Made by a program: the position numbers and the translations under genes. The notes under the pieces are model-generated. The model did not search any database. It had not been told where the DNA came from and saw nothing but the letters and a program-made list of their open reading frames with translations. Below are positions 22,585-33,954 of a stretch of 64,000 nucleotides of DNA, piece after piece (positions within the stretch are counted from its first letter, which is position 1; each line of letters opens with the position of its first letter). Source of the DNA: Kappaphycus alvarezii. Lineage: Eukaryota > Rhodophyta > Florideophyceae > Gigartinales > Solieriaceae. Where the stretch lies: positions 620,001-684,000 of the forward strand of contig NADL03000691.1 of NCBI GenBank assembly GCA_002205965.3, read 5' to 3'.

Positions 22585-23530
22585 ACGTTGCTCATCGCCG
22601 GTTTCCGGTAAATGGCTGCAGTCTGCGATCACAACTCAACTCATGGTTCCGAAGTCTGACAAGTTGTTCCTGTCAGCCGCAGCACCCGACCGAGCACGGC
22701 TCCTCTACGTGCGCACACCTTCCTCCTCCGTTTTCTCTTCGCTTGCTCACTTTCATCACAGTATGTACAAGTCCTCCTCTGCGTGGAAGGCCGCTCTGGC
22801 TCCCCAAGACTGTACCTTCACATGCCAATGTTATCCGAGATTACAGCCGACCTTATTTTTCAATACTTAAAACACCCAAAGTTTTCCCTATGGCCTCCGT
22901 CTGGGTATCGCCCTATTCCGTGGATATACTCGCTGTGCGGTCTGCTACTGGCGCTCGGCCGACGTTGCACCCTTCGGCCGATCCAAGAGGCCAGCACGCA
23001 TTGACCTGCAAATACGAAGACGGAATGACTCGTCGACATCACGTCCTCCGCAACGTTCTCGCCCGCATCTGTAAGGCAGTTAGGATCGTCGCTCCCGTCG
23101 AGCATCCGCCCCTCTACCAGGTTTTCAATTCGTCTGGGTTTTCGGAGTCCCCTGCGTTACGAATGGACATTTACATTCCCGCTGCCTACGGGCTTCACAG
23201 TACCGATATCGCCTTCGATGTTGCTGTTGTCCACCCCTCTGTCCACCGCCACATCTCGCCAAGTACAATTACCGCAGGCGCTGCTGCAACACTCGCGGAG
23301 CGCGACAAACATCATTATCGCGGAGATTACTGCGACCGAAACGATATTATCCTCTCCCCTGTGGGCATTGGGATCTACGGCGCCTTGAGCGACGATGACC
23401 AGGGTTTCTTCAACCGCCTTGCTTCCTTCCCTGCTTCCCGTCGCGGTTCCTTCCCTCAACAGTAGCTTCTCGACCTCCTTACACGTTTTGCGTTTAATCT
23501 CCAAGTGATGCAGGCGCGATAGGTTTCCTC
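22585..23530 (+). pseudogene. LINE-B ORF2 C-terminal domain
   Basis: The best frame runs to 23465 and encodes RGQHALTCKYEDGMTRRHH, then ALRMDIYIPAAYG and STDIAFDVAVVHP. This is the Cys/His plus RHN-type tail at the end of many LINE ORF2 proteins. The frame changes near 22866, where an aaacacccaaagttttccc motif shared with the foldback family occurs. Its 3' tail (gttttgcgtttaatctccaa, gatgcaggcgcgat) recurs at 28150-28240 and 30130-30215. The start of the ORF is missing: an ordinary 5'-truncated LINE copy, split by the LTR at 21717-22584. Confidence 0.7.
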
Positions 23531-23595
23531 CCGCTGCCTGTATTCATTGTTAATTTCTGAATTAGCTAATTTTTGAATACGCTCCGCACGCATCT

Positions 23596-23922
23596 GTGCC
23601 ATGCTCTGCGTCTCGTAAAGAGCTACCACCGCTGGTTTACTATGGAATCATACCCTATCTCGTTGTTTCGGGGCATGTATTTGTTAAAAAAGTACCGAGT
23701 TTATGGCATATGAAACAACCCAATGCAAATACATCTGTTCTTCATACTGAAGACCCCGAACAATGGTTTGAATACAGGTTTATGGGACGAGCAATTGTCG
23801 CAAGACTTAGTAAGCCAACCTCTTATACCCCAATCTATTTAAAACAAATGCAATTTGTTGCAGTTATGAGAAAAGGTAATTTTTTGAAAAATAGTTCACA
23901 AATCGATCCATACTTTGTATAG
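23596..23922 (+). other. Unrecognised 108-codon open frame
   Basis: It begins with ATG shortly after the LINE-B tail and stays open to 23922. I recognise no domain, signal peptide or repeat in it. Its base composition is AT-rich like the flanks. It may be chance, or a remnant of an unknown element. Confidence 0.15.
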
Positions 23923-26271
23923 ATGATTGTATGAGATATGAGGAGCTGCAGCGTCGCTTGGTATTGTACTTATAGTATGGAAGGATGTTATCAGAGTTTC
24001 AGCATAACATTATTAGTTCATCACGCAAAGGGCACAGCTTGGGCTTATTTCAGATATTTTCAGGACAATTACCTCGCAGGGTTGAACTCCCGTAGGCAAC
24101 ATGAAATATATTAACGGTTGAGTAGCCTACTGTAATTGACTGCAGTGGCATTCATCCTCGCAGAGGCTTTAATTCTCCCTGGAACGGTATGGCAATGGCA
24201 GTGTTCGATATTGGCATATTTTGTAAAGCTACAACTGAAAGATAGCAATCTCAAAAGTTCTATATTCTGAGCCGAGACACTCGAGATAGAGATAGAATAC
24301 GAGAGGAAAAACGTGGGTGTGACACACTACGACAGTACTCGCGCTTTAGATATGATAACGCCTCTTTCACTTGGATACATAGATACCTCCGTGAATCATA
24401 TTCTAAATGGGTCAAACAATTATCTTTCCCAGCAGATGTCCATGGCGTCAGGTTAGGTAGGTGTACATGACAAAATAAGGTCTAGTACTCAAAGGGATGA
24501 AATTTTCGGACAATGGTGATGAAAGGAGCCGGGCTCTCTTGACAAATGCATGTACGATCTAGTATGCCTACATTTTCGGATGAGTTGTCCCAATTCCGTA
24601 AGAGCTCCGAAATTGAACCAATTAAAAAGATCAACGTTGTTATGTGGGAGCTAGAGTAGTAAAAACAGAAAACTAAAGGGAAAGAAATCATTCGATTACT
24701 AATAGAAGAAACTTATACACAAACGTATACCATTGGAAAGAATAATCAACAAAGATAAGATCTTTTAGAGGAAGAAATTATTCAATGTATTATATAAGAA
24801 GACATTGCGCTAAACATGTAGCTGGGTGAGACATTGAGAAGAAAATGCTGAGAAGTCTCCTGAGTTTTTTTGCGACTCCGTGGCGTTGATTGTTATAGTT
24901 TTCTTTATGTTGGGACCATGTACATTTACGTTCAACACAGTCTCTGCCCTTCCAAAAAGATGGACGTGTGAGTACCTCACGTTACAATTGCAATCGGCAC
25001 TATCACGCTAGGAGTTCTGATGTCTTTGTGCTATCATCTGAACTCTTATCACCATTTACTTGATAATTTCGTTTAGGAGGCTAGAGTTAACCCGTTGCAA
25101 GGTTTATTATGAATATCTTTTGGAGAGCAACTAACTTCGTCATCCATAAATTCTGTGTTAGCGACGTCACTCATCACCAGCTAAAGTCATCCGAAGTTAA
25201 TCTGAATCAAAATGTCCAACCCATCATTTACCTTGTCCTACGCAGCGTCGAATATAATTTCAAAGAATAAAACGTCTAGAACTTCCTTAACTTGTTTCAA
25301 TGGTACAAATTGATGAATTCGAACATTTCTATGTCTTCTTCAATTCTGTAAACCAGGCGCTTGCCACCTTTTGTTGAAAGGCTTATCCAGTTGATTAAAC
25401 ATATAACTTGATAAAACGTTACAGGCCTATTCCTCACGCATGCCACTCGATTCCTTCAGGGGGAATTGTACGCGAGTTTTCTAGCAGCATAATGACAGCG
25501 AAAATCTGTCAAGTAATCTCTGCTTTTTTGAATAAAACATAATTCCTGCTTTAGGGTCCTTTGTAAAGTACATAATGTATGACCGTCCCAAATTTATCCA
25601 TCATTTGTTACTTTGCTAGGTTGTGTCGTCGAAGCCTTATTCTTCTCAAAAGTAGCGCAGTTGCCAAAGGGGGAACATTTTGGGTTATTTTAAGGTATGG
25701 AAGATGTTGTCGGTTTCCAGAGGGGAAATTTTGGGTTATTTTAATGCATGGAAGATGTGGTCGGTTATATCCATGACGCTAATACGTTATGCGGGATAAG
25801 TCCTCGCTGATGGGTAACACTACAGTAAATGACTTTGCTTACAGGGCCGGCTCAAAGCCGGCGAGCGTTTCCAAAGGTGCTTAGAATTTTTCCTTGTGAA
25901 CTTTCAATATGATAAGTTGAAAAGGAAAACAATCATGAGAAATGTCAGGTTATCGCAACGTTTTCTTAGTGACCGAACTGATATATGTTCCTTCCGGAAA
26001 CTTTTTTGAGTTATCAAATGACTTCCATGAATTAATTCAACCTATCAAATCTGTTAGTACTTAGTATTCGAGGTAAATGAGGAGTTTGAAATTTTTAAGC
26101 AACTCACTTGTAATCTAATCGAACCCTTTCTTCACTCGCAGTAAGGCTGCACTAATAACCCGTACAGTGAAGTTTCAGAAACGTCGATGCAATTAAAAAG
26201 TTACAAGAAGTGGGAAAGTTTTCACAACTGGTCACGAAAAGGCGCTTATAAAACCTTATTCATAAGCTTTT
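23923..26271. other. No supported gene; one short tandem duplication
   Basis: No coding signal. At 25669-25764 a unit of about 50 bp (ggggaa-attttgggttattt through ggaagatgt-gtcgg) occurs twice. It is the inverse of the recurrent aaaacacccaaa-tttcccc motif of the foldback family. At about 25842-25870 there is a small hairpin (gggccggctcaaagccggc). Confidence 0.5.
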
Positions 26272-27480
26272 TGATAGAGATAAGTCCTCGGGAAAAATAT
26301 CCTCGGAAAAAGTACCCTACGAATGAGCTTCTGCAAACGACAAAAGGTCTACCGTGGTTTATTTAAGCGAACAGAAAGAGATTGGTGAGAGTAAAAGTTC
26401 AATGGGCTACAAGTGGGAGTAGAAGAAGTAGGGTATACCATTTATGCACTGTGAGAAGCGTAAGCATAACGGTTCTTTGTTCTGAAGTTGACTTTTAATC
26501 TCATAACAATTTGTGATTTGACTTGAATTTGTCTGTCAATTTGCTTGAGCTCCACAAGAGGAAGCAGTTTATTCGGCTTCCAAAGACTTTTTGGCTATTA
26601 CCAGTATCTCAAAAAACGTACTTAGTACCACAAAATGCATCAAGTGGAATCTTAGTACAACAAAAGGCATCAAGTGGAATCGTGTCATCGAAAAATACTG
26701 ACTGCAAATAATATTAAAAAAATCCAAATATTTCCCCAGTAATACTACTCATCGAGATAAAGACAAACATTTCGACTAAACCAACCATGACTCCAATGTT
26801 GTCTCTACAATTTCCGCCGAACAGTCTAAAATGATAGACAGTCTCTTTGATCATACCCAGATCTTCCAATCCCAGCTAACAATCTGCAGCCTCCGCCTCG
26901 TTACCATCAGAGAATTCAAAATAAAGAATACTTCGTCAATATATTCTCTAGTCTCCACAGCAGCTCATTCAACGTTTTACAGTAGTGGTTCCCATGGGTT
27001 GACCTGGTCTCCCTCACGTTTCTCAATTTCCACCTCAGCCTCAGCCCTCTCCTCTTTTCCCTTTATTCTTCCTCCACGTCCTCCACTTCTTCTGCCTCTA
27101 TTTATGTCTCCTCTGCTTCCTCTAGGAAGTGCCACCGAACACATTCCCGAACGAGTTTCCAGTCCCTTATTCTACAATAATCATCCTAGTCGGTTGTTCT
27201 ATTCCTCTTCGGGGTCAGAAACTTGGAGATGGTTGGGGGTGAGAGGAGACTGGTCAAGTTGCTTACACTGAAAAAACTGGGTTGAGCCGATGGGGTGGTT
27301 GATGTTATTTGATTGATTGCTTCAAGGACGTCGGCATCTAACTTTAAATAGGGTGATGTCTTCGAAAAGTTTCAAGGCTTTGGGCGAAAAAAATTTTGGG
27401 AGGAATATTGCAGCCTAGAATTTGCATGAAATCAGAACAATATTAAAAACTGTTATCGATAACTATCGGTACTGAATTTG
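26272..27480 (-). repeat. Degraded long-type gypsy LTR (solo)
   Basis: It begins on the plus strand with tgatagagataag, the inverse of the LTR end. It then runs through the inverted R/U5 part and the inverted U3 reading-frame region (an NRTTD-DDYCR-like segment on the minus strand near 27190) to at least 27400. The U3 end is unclear. A 30-bp tandem duplication (acaaaatgcatcaagtggaa) lies at about 26627-26690. Confidence 0.55.
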
Positions 27481-27959
27481 GAAGATGAAGTGGATAACGT
27501 GTCGACAGACTTCTGCTTTTGAAAATATGGGACCAAAATACCTACAGATAAAATAGAAAATAAAGTTGGACAGCAAATTTGGATTTGTTGAGAAAAAATT
27601 ATTTAAAAAAGTATCCTTAAAAAGATTGGTAAGAGCTGGTTCGAAAAATTGGAGCTCAGAATTAAGAGTGAAGGAGTTCATGGAGAGGCCTTTTTCCTGC
27701 AGGAAAGACTGTTCTTATAACAACAGCTGAATTTTTAAAATTTCGAACCAATCGAAGACTGTTAATTTGAAGGGGAAAATCTGAATACTTATAAAAATGA
27801 AATTAATCCCTCGTCTGGAAAATTCTGGGCAATGATAGTCCCCACCTAACGAATAAGAATCTATATTCCCACTACAAATGGGATTCGATGTACTGATATT
27901 GACGTCAAAGATACTGATTCCCACTCCTCCACCTGCCACTACATCTGGCCCAGTAAAGT
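27481..27959. other. No supported gene
   Basis: AT-rich sequence between an old LTR and a LINE-B tail. Only short frames, none recognisable. Confidence 0.5.
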
Positions 27960-28260
27960 ACGTTTACCGATGGCGTTGCCGCGACACTCACAGAGCTCGA
28001 CAGAAATCGTCATTACAGCTTTTACTGTGACCAAAGCGAAATATTCCTCTCCCTTGTCGGGGATTTTTTCTATGGCGCCTCAGGCGACGCCAGTCAGGGT
28101 TTCTTCCACCACCTTTCTTTATTCGCTGCTTCCTGTTGCGGTTCCCTCCATGAACAGGAGCCCCGTGGCTTCCTCATTTGTTTTCTGTTAAGTCTCCAAT
28201 TGATGCAGGCGCGACACGTTTCCACCCTTCCTCTACATTTGTACTTGATATCTAAATAAC
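27960..28260 (+). pseudogene. LINE-B 3' end fragment
   Basis: It matches 23260-23560 in order: gttgc-gc-acactc, cgtcattac, atattcctctcccttgt-gg, ggcgcct, cagggtttcttc, gcggttcc, gtctccaattgatgcaggcg. It represents only the last part of ORF2 and the 3' tail of a LINE-B copy, with frameshifts. Confidence 0.6.
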
Positions 28261-28289
28261 CTCCGCACGCTTCTGAGCAACATTTTGCA

Positions 28290-28920
28290 ATTCATGAAGA
28301 TATACATTCATGAATATCGTAAATTTATAATTTTTTTATGTCCGCAGAAACAAGCTAGCTCATACAAAGTTGAGACTTTGTACAGTATTTCCTGCTTACG
28401 TGGCCAATGCATTAGTTGTGATCAGAGGTTGGTGCATTCAACCTACTTACTGCAACTACTGTAACTATTATTCTTTGGTGGGACTCTATAGGATGCGTAG
28501 CTAGGTTTATCTGGGTGAGTTTCTGAATTCCCTTTTTTTGTAAGCTCATAAACTATTGTGCTTCATCCATTCGGGACCACGTCCTCATTATTTTGAGAAA
28601 CTTTAGGAAAAAAAAAGTGGTACCACTGACTACTCTCTAGTGTATTCCGGCCACAACCGACCATATCGCTCAAACATTGAAGCACCCCAATTTCGCCCCT
28701 TTGAGAAATGGTACTGTCCAAATATTAAAATACCTAAACTTTCCCCTCCTCTGTCGCTAGTACTAAAATATTTTTCTTACCTGCAAAATACCGAAAAAGT
28801 TGACTGGTATCAGCCTGGCTATATGTAACGTAGAATAAGCTCCTCTGTTCCCCGATTGCCTGCCAGCCTCATTCGTAGCGCAAAGCCAGTTCGTGGTACT
28901 GAATCTATCAACTCTCAACT
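28290..28920 (-). repeat. Dispersed repeat, inverted partner of 33955-35240
   Basis: The segments catgaatatcgtaaat, ggccaatgcattagttgtgatc, gcattcaacctacttactgc, gaagcacccc-atttc and gttgactggtatcag appear in inverted order and orientation between 35240 and 33955. This copy lacks both insertions found in the partner, so it preserves the pre-insertion sequence. No coding function is recognised. A related shorter piece lies at 32420-32520. Confidence 0.7.
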
Positions 28921-30057
28921 TTTTAGTGAAAATATTGGGAGCTCATTAGCAACGCAGCAGCCATCTCTGGTGAAGCCCTCACGATACAATCAGAATTGGG
29001 ATGGAAGTTTTTTCCGCGAGACTTCGACGCTCACTATCTCATCTCTTTCCGACCACGGCCCCCTGCTGTCCAGTTTTCTCCTCGTCCACGTCTCCTTGCA
29101 TCTCCGCCTCGAAGAATCCCTCATGTCAGTGAAGACTACTTTTGGCACTTTTTGATCAATACAGTTTTTTTTACCTCAGCATATATCTCGTCCCTTCGCA
29201 TGAGCTCATGAGTTTAGATGGCCGATCAAAACAAACCTTTCAGGAAAATATTTTTGACCTCGGTTAAAGCTAGAGCAGTTTTTCCTCACCAACTTCCCCT
29301 TTTCGCAAGAAGTTGTGAATGCGCCTTCATTTTGGAAAGAAATATAGTTCGCATTATCGTGGGGGTCTCAGATACGAGGGCATATGTAAAGTAAGAAATG
29401 CATAACTGTAACTTCATTTTATCAAACGTTTTACAGTTAAAATTGCGGGCATCCAAAACATTTCACATTCCAAAATGTAACGGAATCTGTCCTGATATGA
29501 GTGAAAATTGTGCCTCATTTGAATACAGTGCTATGGCCGATAGATACTAGAATGATATGCTCGCGGACACAAACTTATTTCTATCCCCCGCCACCGTACC
29601 ATCGGCCTTCGTTCTCAGGAGTATTATACGTTCCTCTGCTAAGAAAATCTCCTCGCTAATGACAGACTCCACATGGACGTCCTCATAGATGACGTTGTCC
29701 TCTCGCCTCGCCTGCAGCCATTCGACATCTTTATTAGAGGCCTATACATATCTCGCGCCTCAACGCCTCCACCAAATCTACCAGAGAACCCACGAAATAC
29801 ATCGACGCTCTCAAGACCAATCGAACCATCGGCTCTTGCAGTGCTATGCATGCGAAATTCCACCATGGGTCTCAATTCGCATATTAGTCTTCGAAAGCCC
29901 GCTCAAGCAGTACTGGCCCTACTCGCTTCTCACTTCGCTCTCCGCCGAACTACAAACCCGTCTTCCGAATGGTTCTGACTCCTGACAAAGATCTCTTTCC
30001 TCAACCTACAACTCTCAAGGCTTACGCTGTTTTTCCATCTCTCGAGCACTGAAAATT
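28921..30057. other. No supported gene
   Basis: Several overlapping 80-100 codon frames at 29640-29985 are relatively GC-rich and could be LINE-B coding sequence, because a LINE-B tail follows at 30058, but I recognise no motif. Nothing else is visible. Confidence 0.4.
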
Positions 30058-30215
30058 GCCTTAAATGGCTCCTGGATACCTTGATAAATTTCTTTTTCTT
30101 TTTGTTCTTCCATTAACCCGCCGTAGCTCCTTTCTTTCACTGAGGCTTCGCGATTCGTTACCTGTTTTGCGTTTAGTCTTCAAACGATGCAAACACGGCG
30201 GGTTTTCACTCTCCG
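30058..30215 (+). repeat. LINE-B 3' tail fragment
   Basis: The strings acctgttttgcgtttagtct and gatgcaaacacggcgg correspond to the LINE-B tail at 23480-23530. No ORF2 motif is preserved just upstream. Confidence 0.45.
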
Positions 30216-30920
30216 CTCGAATTTGGAAATTTTCTGCGCCACCATATACATAATAATTCAAAACATATTATTAAAATGGCTACGTAATGGCAAGAAAAGA
30301 CACAGATAGCGGTAAATTTGGGAAAAATAGATATCTGAAGTCCACTGTCTACAAACAATGGTGTTTTGAGGGGGAAAAGTGCTACCCTGAGGTAGTTGTG
30401 GGAACAAAATTGGCGGTCTTTGGACGATGATCTATGGTCTACGAGTTTGTTTAGAAGAAAATAGGCTGTACTACCACTTTGCAAGCGACAAAATTGCTAC
30501 TATTGGCGCAACAGGCTAAGTGAGATTTATTGAAATAAAAGAGGGCTCAGTAAATTATTAAATTATCTTAAAGGGTCATTGGCTTCCACCTCGTTTCAAA
30601 GGTTTCTATGTGGTCATAAATTTGTTGTCCTAAATCTGCTATAAACTTCGTTACTATTTGATTATTACTTTGAATTTGTCAACCAACTTGATTAAATCCT
30701 CCTCAAGGAAGCAATGTACTGTACCCAGCATATATAGACTTCTGCTACTCTTATAGTCCGAACAAAATTACGAAACATACCATAAAATTCATGAAAATAC
30801 TTTGTACGCACGATATATTATAAACAAAATATTAATTAGAGACGCATAATCAATCTAGATCTCCCAATTCGTACCCTCTTTATCAGCTTAGATCACCTTC
30901 CCCAAATTATGTATGCTATT
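30216..30920. other. No gene; faint inverted LTR trace
   Basis: At about 30660-30800 there is a weak inverted match to the gypsy LTR R region (caaccaacttgattaaatcc, catatatagacttctgc). Otherwise nothing recognisable. Confidence 0.35.
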
Positions 30921-32261
30921 TGACAGGGATAAATCGTAGGGAGAAGAGAAATTCAGAACCAACTACCCCTAGAAGGAGGTGCTGCAAGCGACAAAAGTGA
31001 TACCGTGGTATAGTTGAAGAAACAAAAAGGAGTGTATATGGAAGAGAGTTGAGAGGTCTACCAGCAAGTATGGAAGGGGTAGGGTCTACCACTGATGCTC
31101 TGTGACCAGCGTAGGAAAACATTTTACAGGGACTGAAGTTGACTCTCAACTTCCTACTACTCGGGACTTGGCTTTAAGTTGTCTGCAAACTTGCTTGACC
31201 TCTCGATGAAGAAGCAGTTTACTCAGATTATATAGAATTTTTGGCTAACCATCAAGTCTCACAGAAACATACTAAGAACCATAAAATGCATCAAATGGAA
31301 TCGTGTAAACGAGAAAGACTAACAGCAGATACTATCAGGATAAATATCAGGATTCTTTCCTTAATATCTTACTCTTCTATATCAGAGCCAAACAGTTCCA
31401 CCAAAATATCCATCCCACCCGGACAGTTCACACAAATATCCGCGAACGGCCTTGAATTCTCCATTGCCACCTGCGAAATATCTGGATCACTGAGGACGCC
31501 CCCATCCGGTTCCAGAGTCGGGAAACCCTTGTCCATATTTCCTGGCTCCTTCCCCACTAATCCAGCACATCCCATGTTTACCTTCCCCATATCCTCCTCA
31601 TTTTTTCTCTTCACTCCTCTCTTCATCTTTTTCAGAAGAGCCAGAGATCACAATTACTCCCTCAGTCTCCCCTTCATTCTCCATGGGAGCCCCCACCCCG
31701 CTTTACACTAGTAGCTCCCACGGATCCACGGAGTCTCCTCTTCTTCCCCCTCTTCCTTCTCTGCATCTTCTGCCTGCTCGAAGCTGTTACGGCGGACCCA
31801 ATCCCGACGTAACAACGATTTCCTGGTCCAACCTTCTACAGTAATCATCGCAGTCAGTTGGACCATTTTCCATCAGGGTCAAAGCGTTGAGTGGACGACG
31901 GCCTCAGGATGAATTGGTGATGGTGAGTAAAGGGTGGAGTTTGATCATGTTAAGGGCCAAAAGAAAGGGTGGGCTGGTGAGGAAGTAAATGGCGGGGGGT
32001 TGCCTCAACGACGTCGATTTCGAATTTTAAATACTGCAACGTCTTCGAAAAATAAGACGAACTTGGACATGTACAGTAACGGCATCTATTAATGACACAG
32101 GGTCTTAGAATAAAAAATCAACCCATGATTTTGCGACACTCATCCAAATTAAAAATATCTAGCAAATTCAGAAACTGTAAAACTATCTTCCAAATTCCGA
32201 TACTGTATATAATTTTAGTCCTCTTCTAGAACTTTTTTCGTGTACGAATTTGCGCACATCA
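30921..32261 (-). repeat. Complete long-type solo gypsy LTR
   Basis: On the minus strand it starts TGATGTGCGCAAATTCG at 32261 and ends in an ATCA-like TGTCA at 30921. It is flanked by CTATT and CTATC, a target-site duplication with one mismatch. The first 220 bp and last 350 bp match the short LTRs of gypsy elements 1 and 2. About 600 bp of extra U3 in the middle holds a sense reading frame. At 1341 bp it is nearly twice the short form. No internal element sequence is attached, so it is a solo LTR left by recombination. Confidence 0.85.
31369..31873 (-). pseudogene. U3-encoded acidic ORF of the long LTR (frame-broken)
   Basis: Starting at an ATG (31873-31871) the minus strand reads MENGPTDCDDYCRR and then hits a stop. 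A Glu/Asp-rich middle (EKEEGEEEE in one frame, GSSEKDEERSEE in another) follows. The last 85 codons (31626-31369) are open and contain PTLEPDGG, DPDISQ, PFADICV, GGMDIL and FGSDIEE before the stop. The same order of motifs is found in the other long LTRs, notably at 51440-51890. The frame lies upstream of the LTR TATA box, so only the 3' LTR copy of a full transcript, or an outside promoter, could express it. I do not recognise the protein. Confidence 0.5.
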
Positions 32262-32790
32262 CTATCTAAGCAGCCACCACCAATATCCCGAATGGCGCAC
32301 TGCTTTCGACAGCTTCTCGGGAAATATCTAAGCTGCTAAAAAACCCCTAGTCCACACTTTACGTCGGGAACGGTTGGTCTAAATCCTTCTTAGCAGAAAC
32401 CAAGAATAAGCGTCTAGAGAGACGACTACCCTCTAGTATATTCCGGGTCATAGGCGACAATATTTTTCAAATATGAAGGCACCCCACGATCCCCTCTTTT
32501 GAAACAAGGGAAATATTGGGTTCCTTTTACTGATTGAGGATTCAGGACGGCTATTTTCCGAAGACCGAAGACTAGGTGGAGCAGATCTTCTCAAACAATG
32601 ACCTCCTCACCATTTTCCTTCTTACATCAAAAACGGAAAAGGGGGGATTTCTTTATTGATATCTATGGATTGGCTAGAACCCTTTTGGAGTTGTAAATTT
32701 GAATGTCAATACATGTACCGATGGTCGAAGCAATGTGCAAATCATTGCTTACATCAAAATAATTCAAAATTATTTTTGATCACAAAGTAA
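32262..32790. other. No gene; dispersed repeat piece
   Basis: The part at 32420-32520 (ctctagta-tattccgg, tgaaggcacccc) is related to 28650-28720 and, inverted, to 34690-34790. The rest is unrecognised. Confidence 0.45.
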
Positions 32791-32930
32791 AATCGATTTG
32801 GTTCTTTAATGTTTGAAAAGTGCGGTTCGGCTATCGCCCGGTGTATGCTAGACGCGTTCAGGATAATAGGTAATGTCACTCGTGTGCCTAAATGGCTGGC
32901 TCAAAGCCTGTCAGCAGGCATGACATGATC
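32791..32930 (+). repeat. Short interspersed repeat, 140-bp form
   Basis: A 74-bp core from aatcgatttggttctttaat through aaaagtgcggttcggctatc to gacgcgttcagg is followed by gataataggtaatg and a small hairpin sequence (gctggctcaaagcctgtcagc). The longer form recurs at 58932-59070, the core alone at 34979-35052, and an inverted core at about 59865-59935. Confidence 0.7.
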
Positions 32931-33467
32931 ACAAAGTATACAACTCTCAGTGACTTGTACTGTAGATGCCCATATGATATGAATGTAAGTTCAAAAGAAG
33001 TCGGCGCTACTGGCAGGAAACCAACACCATTTACCTCAATATTGAGCTGTGAATGGGGCTTGTTTAATGCAACCAATGCGAAGGTTGCGGACCCTATCAA
33101 TTTTCATTCAAACCTCAATATTACATGTGTCTATCACTACCATACTAGACCGAATATACTGTATGTTCCAACCGTAAAAATACCCAAAACCTACCCCTAT
33201 CATACTACAGAAGAAAAAAATTTTCTCACTCGTTACATACCCAAAGATACATTTTGTGACGCGACTTCAGCAATTGTTGAAATACGGCGAACTCCGTTTA
33301 GGTTCCCCCCGCAAGAAGTGTCAGACGAGGCAAACTACCCCATCGTCCCCGCCCCACAAAAACGGCGATGGCTAGCCCAAAGTTCAAAAAATCTTCTTTA
33401 CAGCCGTACTGACATAGTGAAATTTTGTGATTTTTATCACCTTCCCGCATTGAACACCCCGTCATAG
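32892..33467 (+). other. 191-codon open frame, probably fortuitous
   Basis: It is one of the longest open frames outside the elements and starts ATGGCTGGCTC. That start lies inside a dispersed repeat whose other copies do not continue into this frame. The end (from about 33310) resembles 37815-37870, another repeat trace. I recognise no domain, so a real gene is unlikely. Confidence 0.2.
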
Positions 33468-33619
33468 CTCTCAGCGCCACTTCGAGCTTTGCCACAATTG
33501 TTCGAGCTTCTGCGAATCGAAATTTAGCGAGATCACTGTCTTATCATATCTTCGCAGAGAATGGGCAGATTATTGAACATCTGTCTATTGTAAGGTGATT
33601 TGCAGTTGGGGCGAGTGAA

Positions 33620-33840
33620 CCCTTCTACCCTGTACTGTAAAGGTTTTGATGCAAAGGCACAGTGCAGCTGCCGTTGGCTGGCATAAAGGTGACTTTTTGG
33701 AGAGCGTAGCTCCTCCCCCATTACTTTGTCGGGATAGCTTTCTGAGTCGATTATGTTTGTATGGGAAACTGTAGGATAGATAGAATAATCTTGTAAGAGT
33801 AAAATATCGACACCTTTCCCCTGTAGCATTGCAAACCCCA
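33620..33840 (+). repeat. LINE-A 3' tail with one foldback arm
   Basis: It contains ttttgatgcaaaggcacagt and gttggctggcat, the end of LINE-A, followed by gagcgtagctcctcccccat and gagtcgattatgtttgtatg, the foldback arm. It ends near acctttcccc at the centre of the hairpin, and the second arm is absent. Confidence 0.55.
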
Positions 33841-33954
33841 GTATGCGGAGATGTCATTGGTGGACTATGGTGCATATTTTGGAGTCTAGGTCATGCAGCA
33901 GAAATATTTCCACCCCTTGTAGACGCTCAGGAGGTGATCGCCAGCACCAAAGGG

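Noticed and set aside
22743-23465. 240-codon frame as a host gene
   Set aside because: Its motifs (GQHALTC, RRHH, DIAFDVAVVHP) are those of a LINE ORF2 tail, and its 3' tail recurs elsewhere in the window.
32892-33467. 191-codon open frame as a host gene
   Set aside because: Its start lies in a dispersed repeat and its end in another repeat trace, with no domain. Listed only as a probably fortuitous frame.
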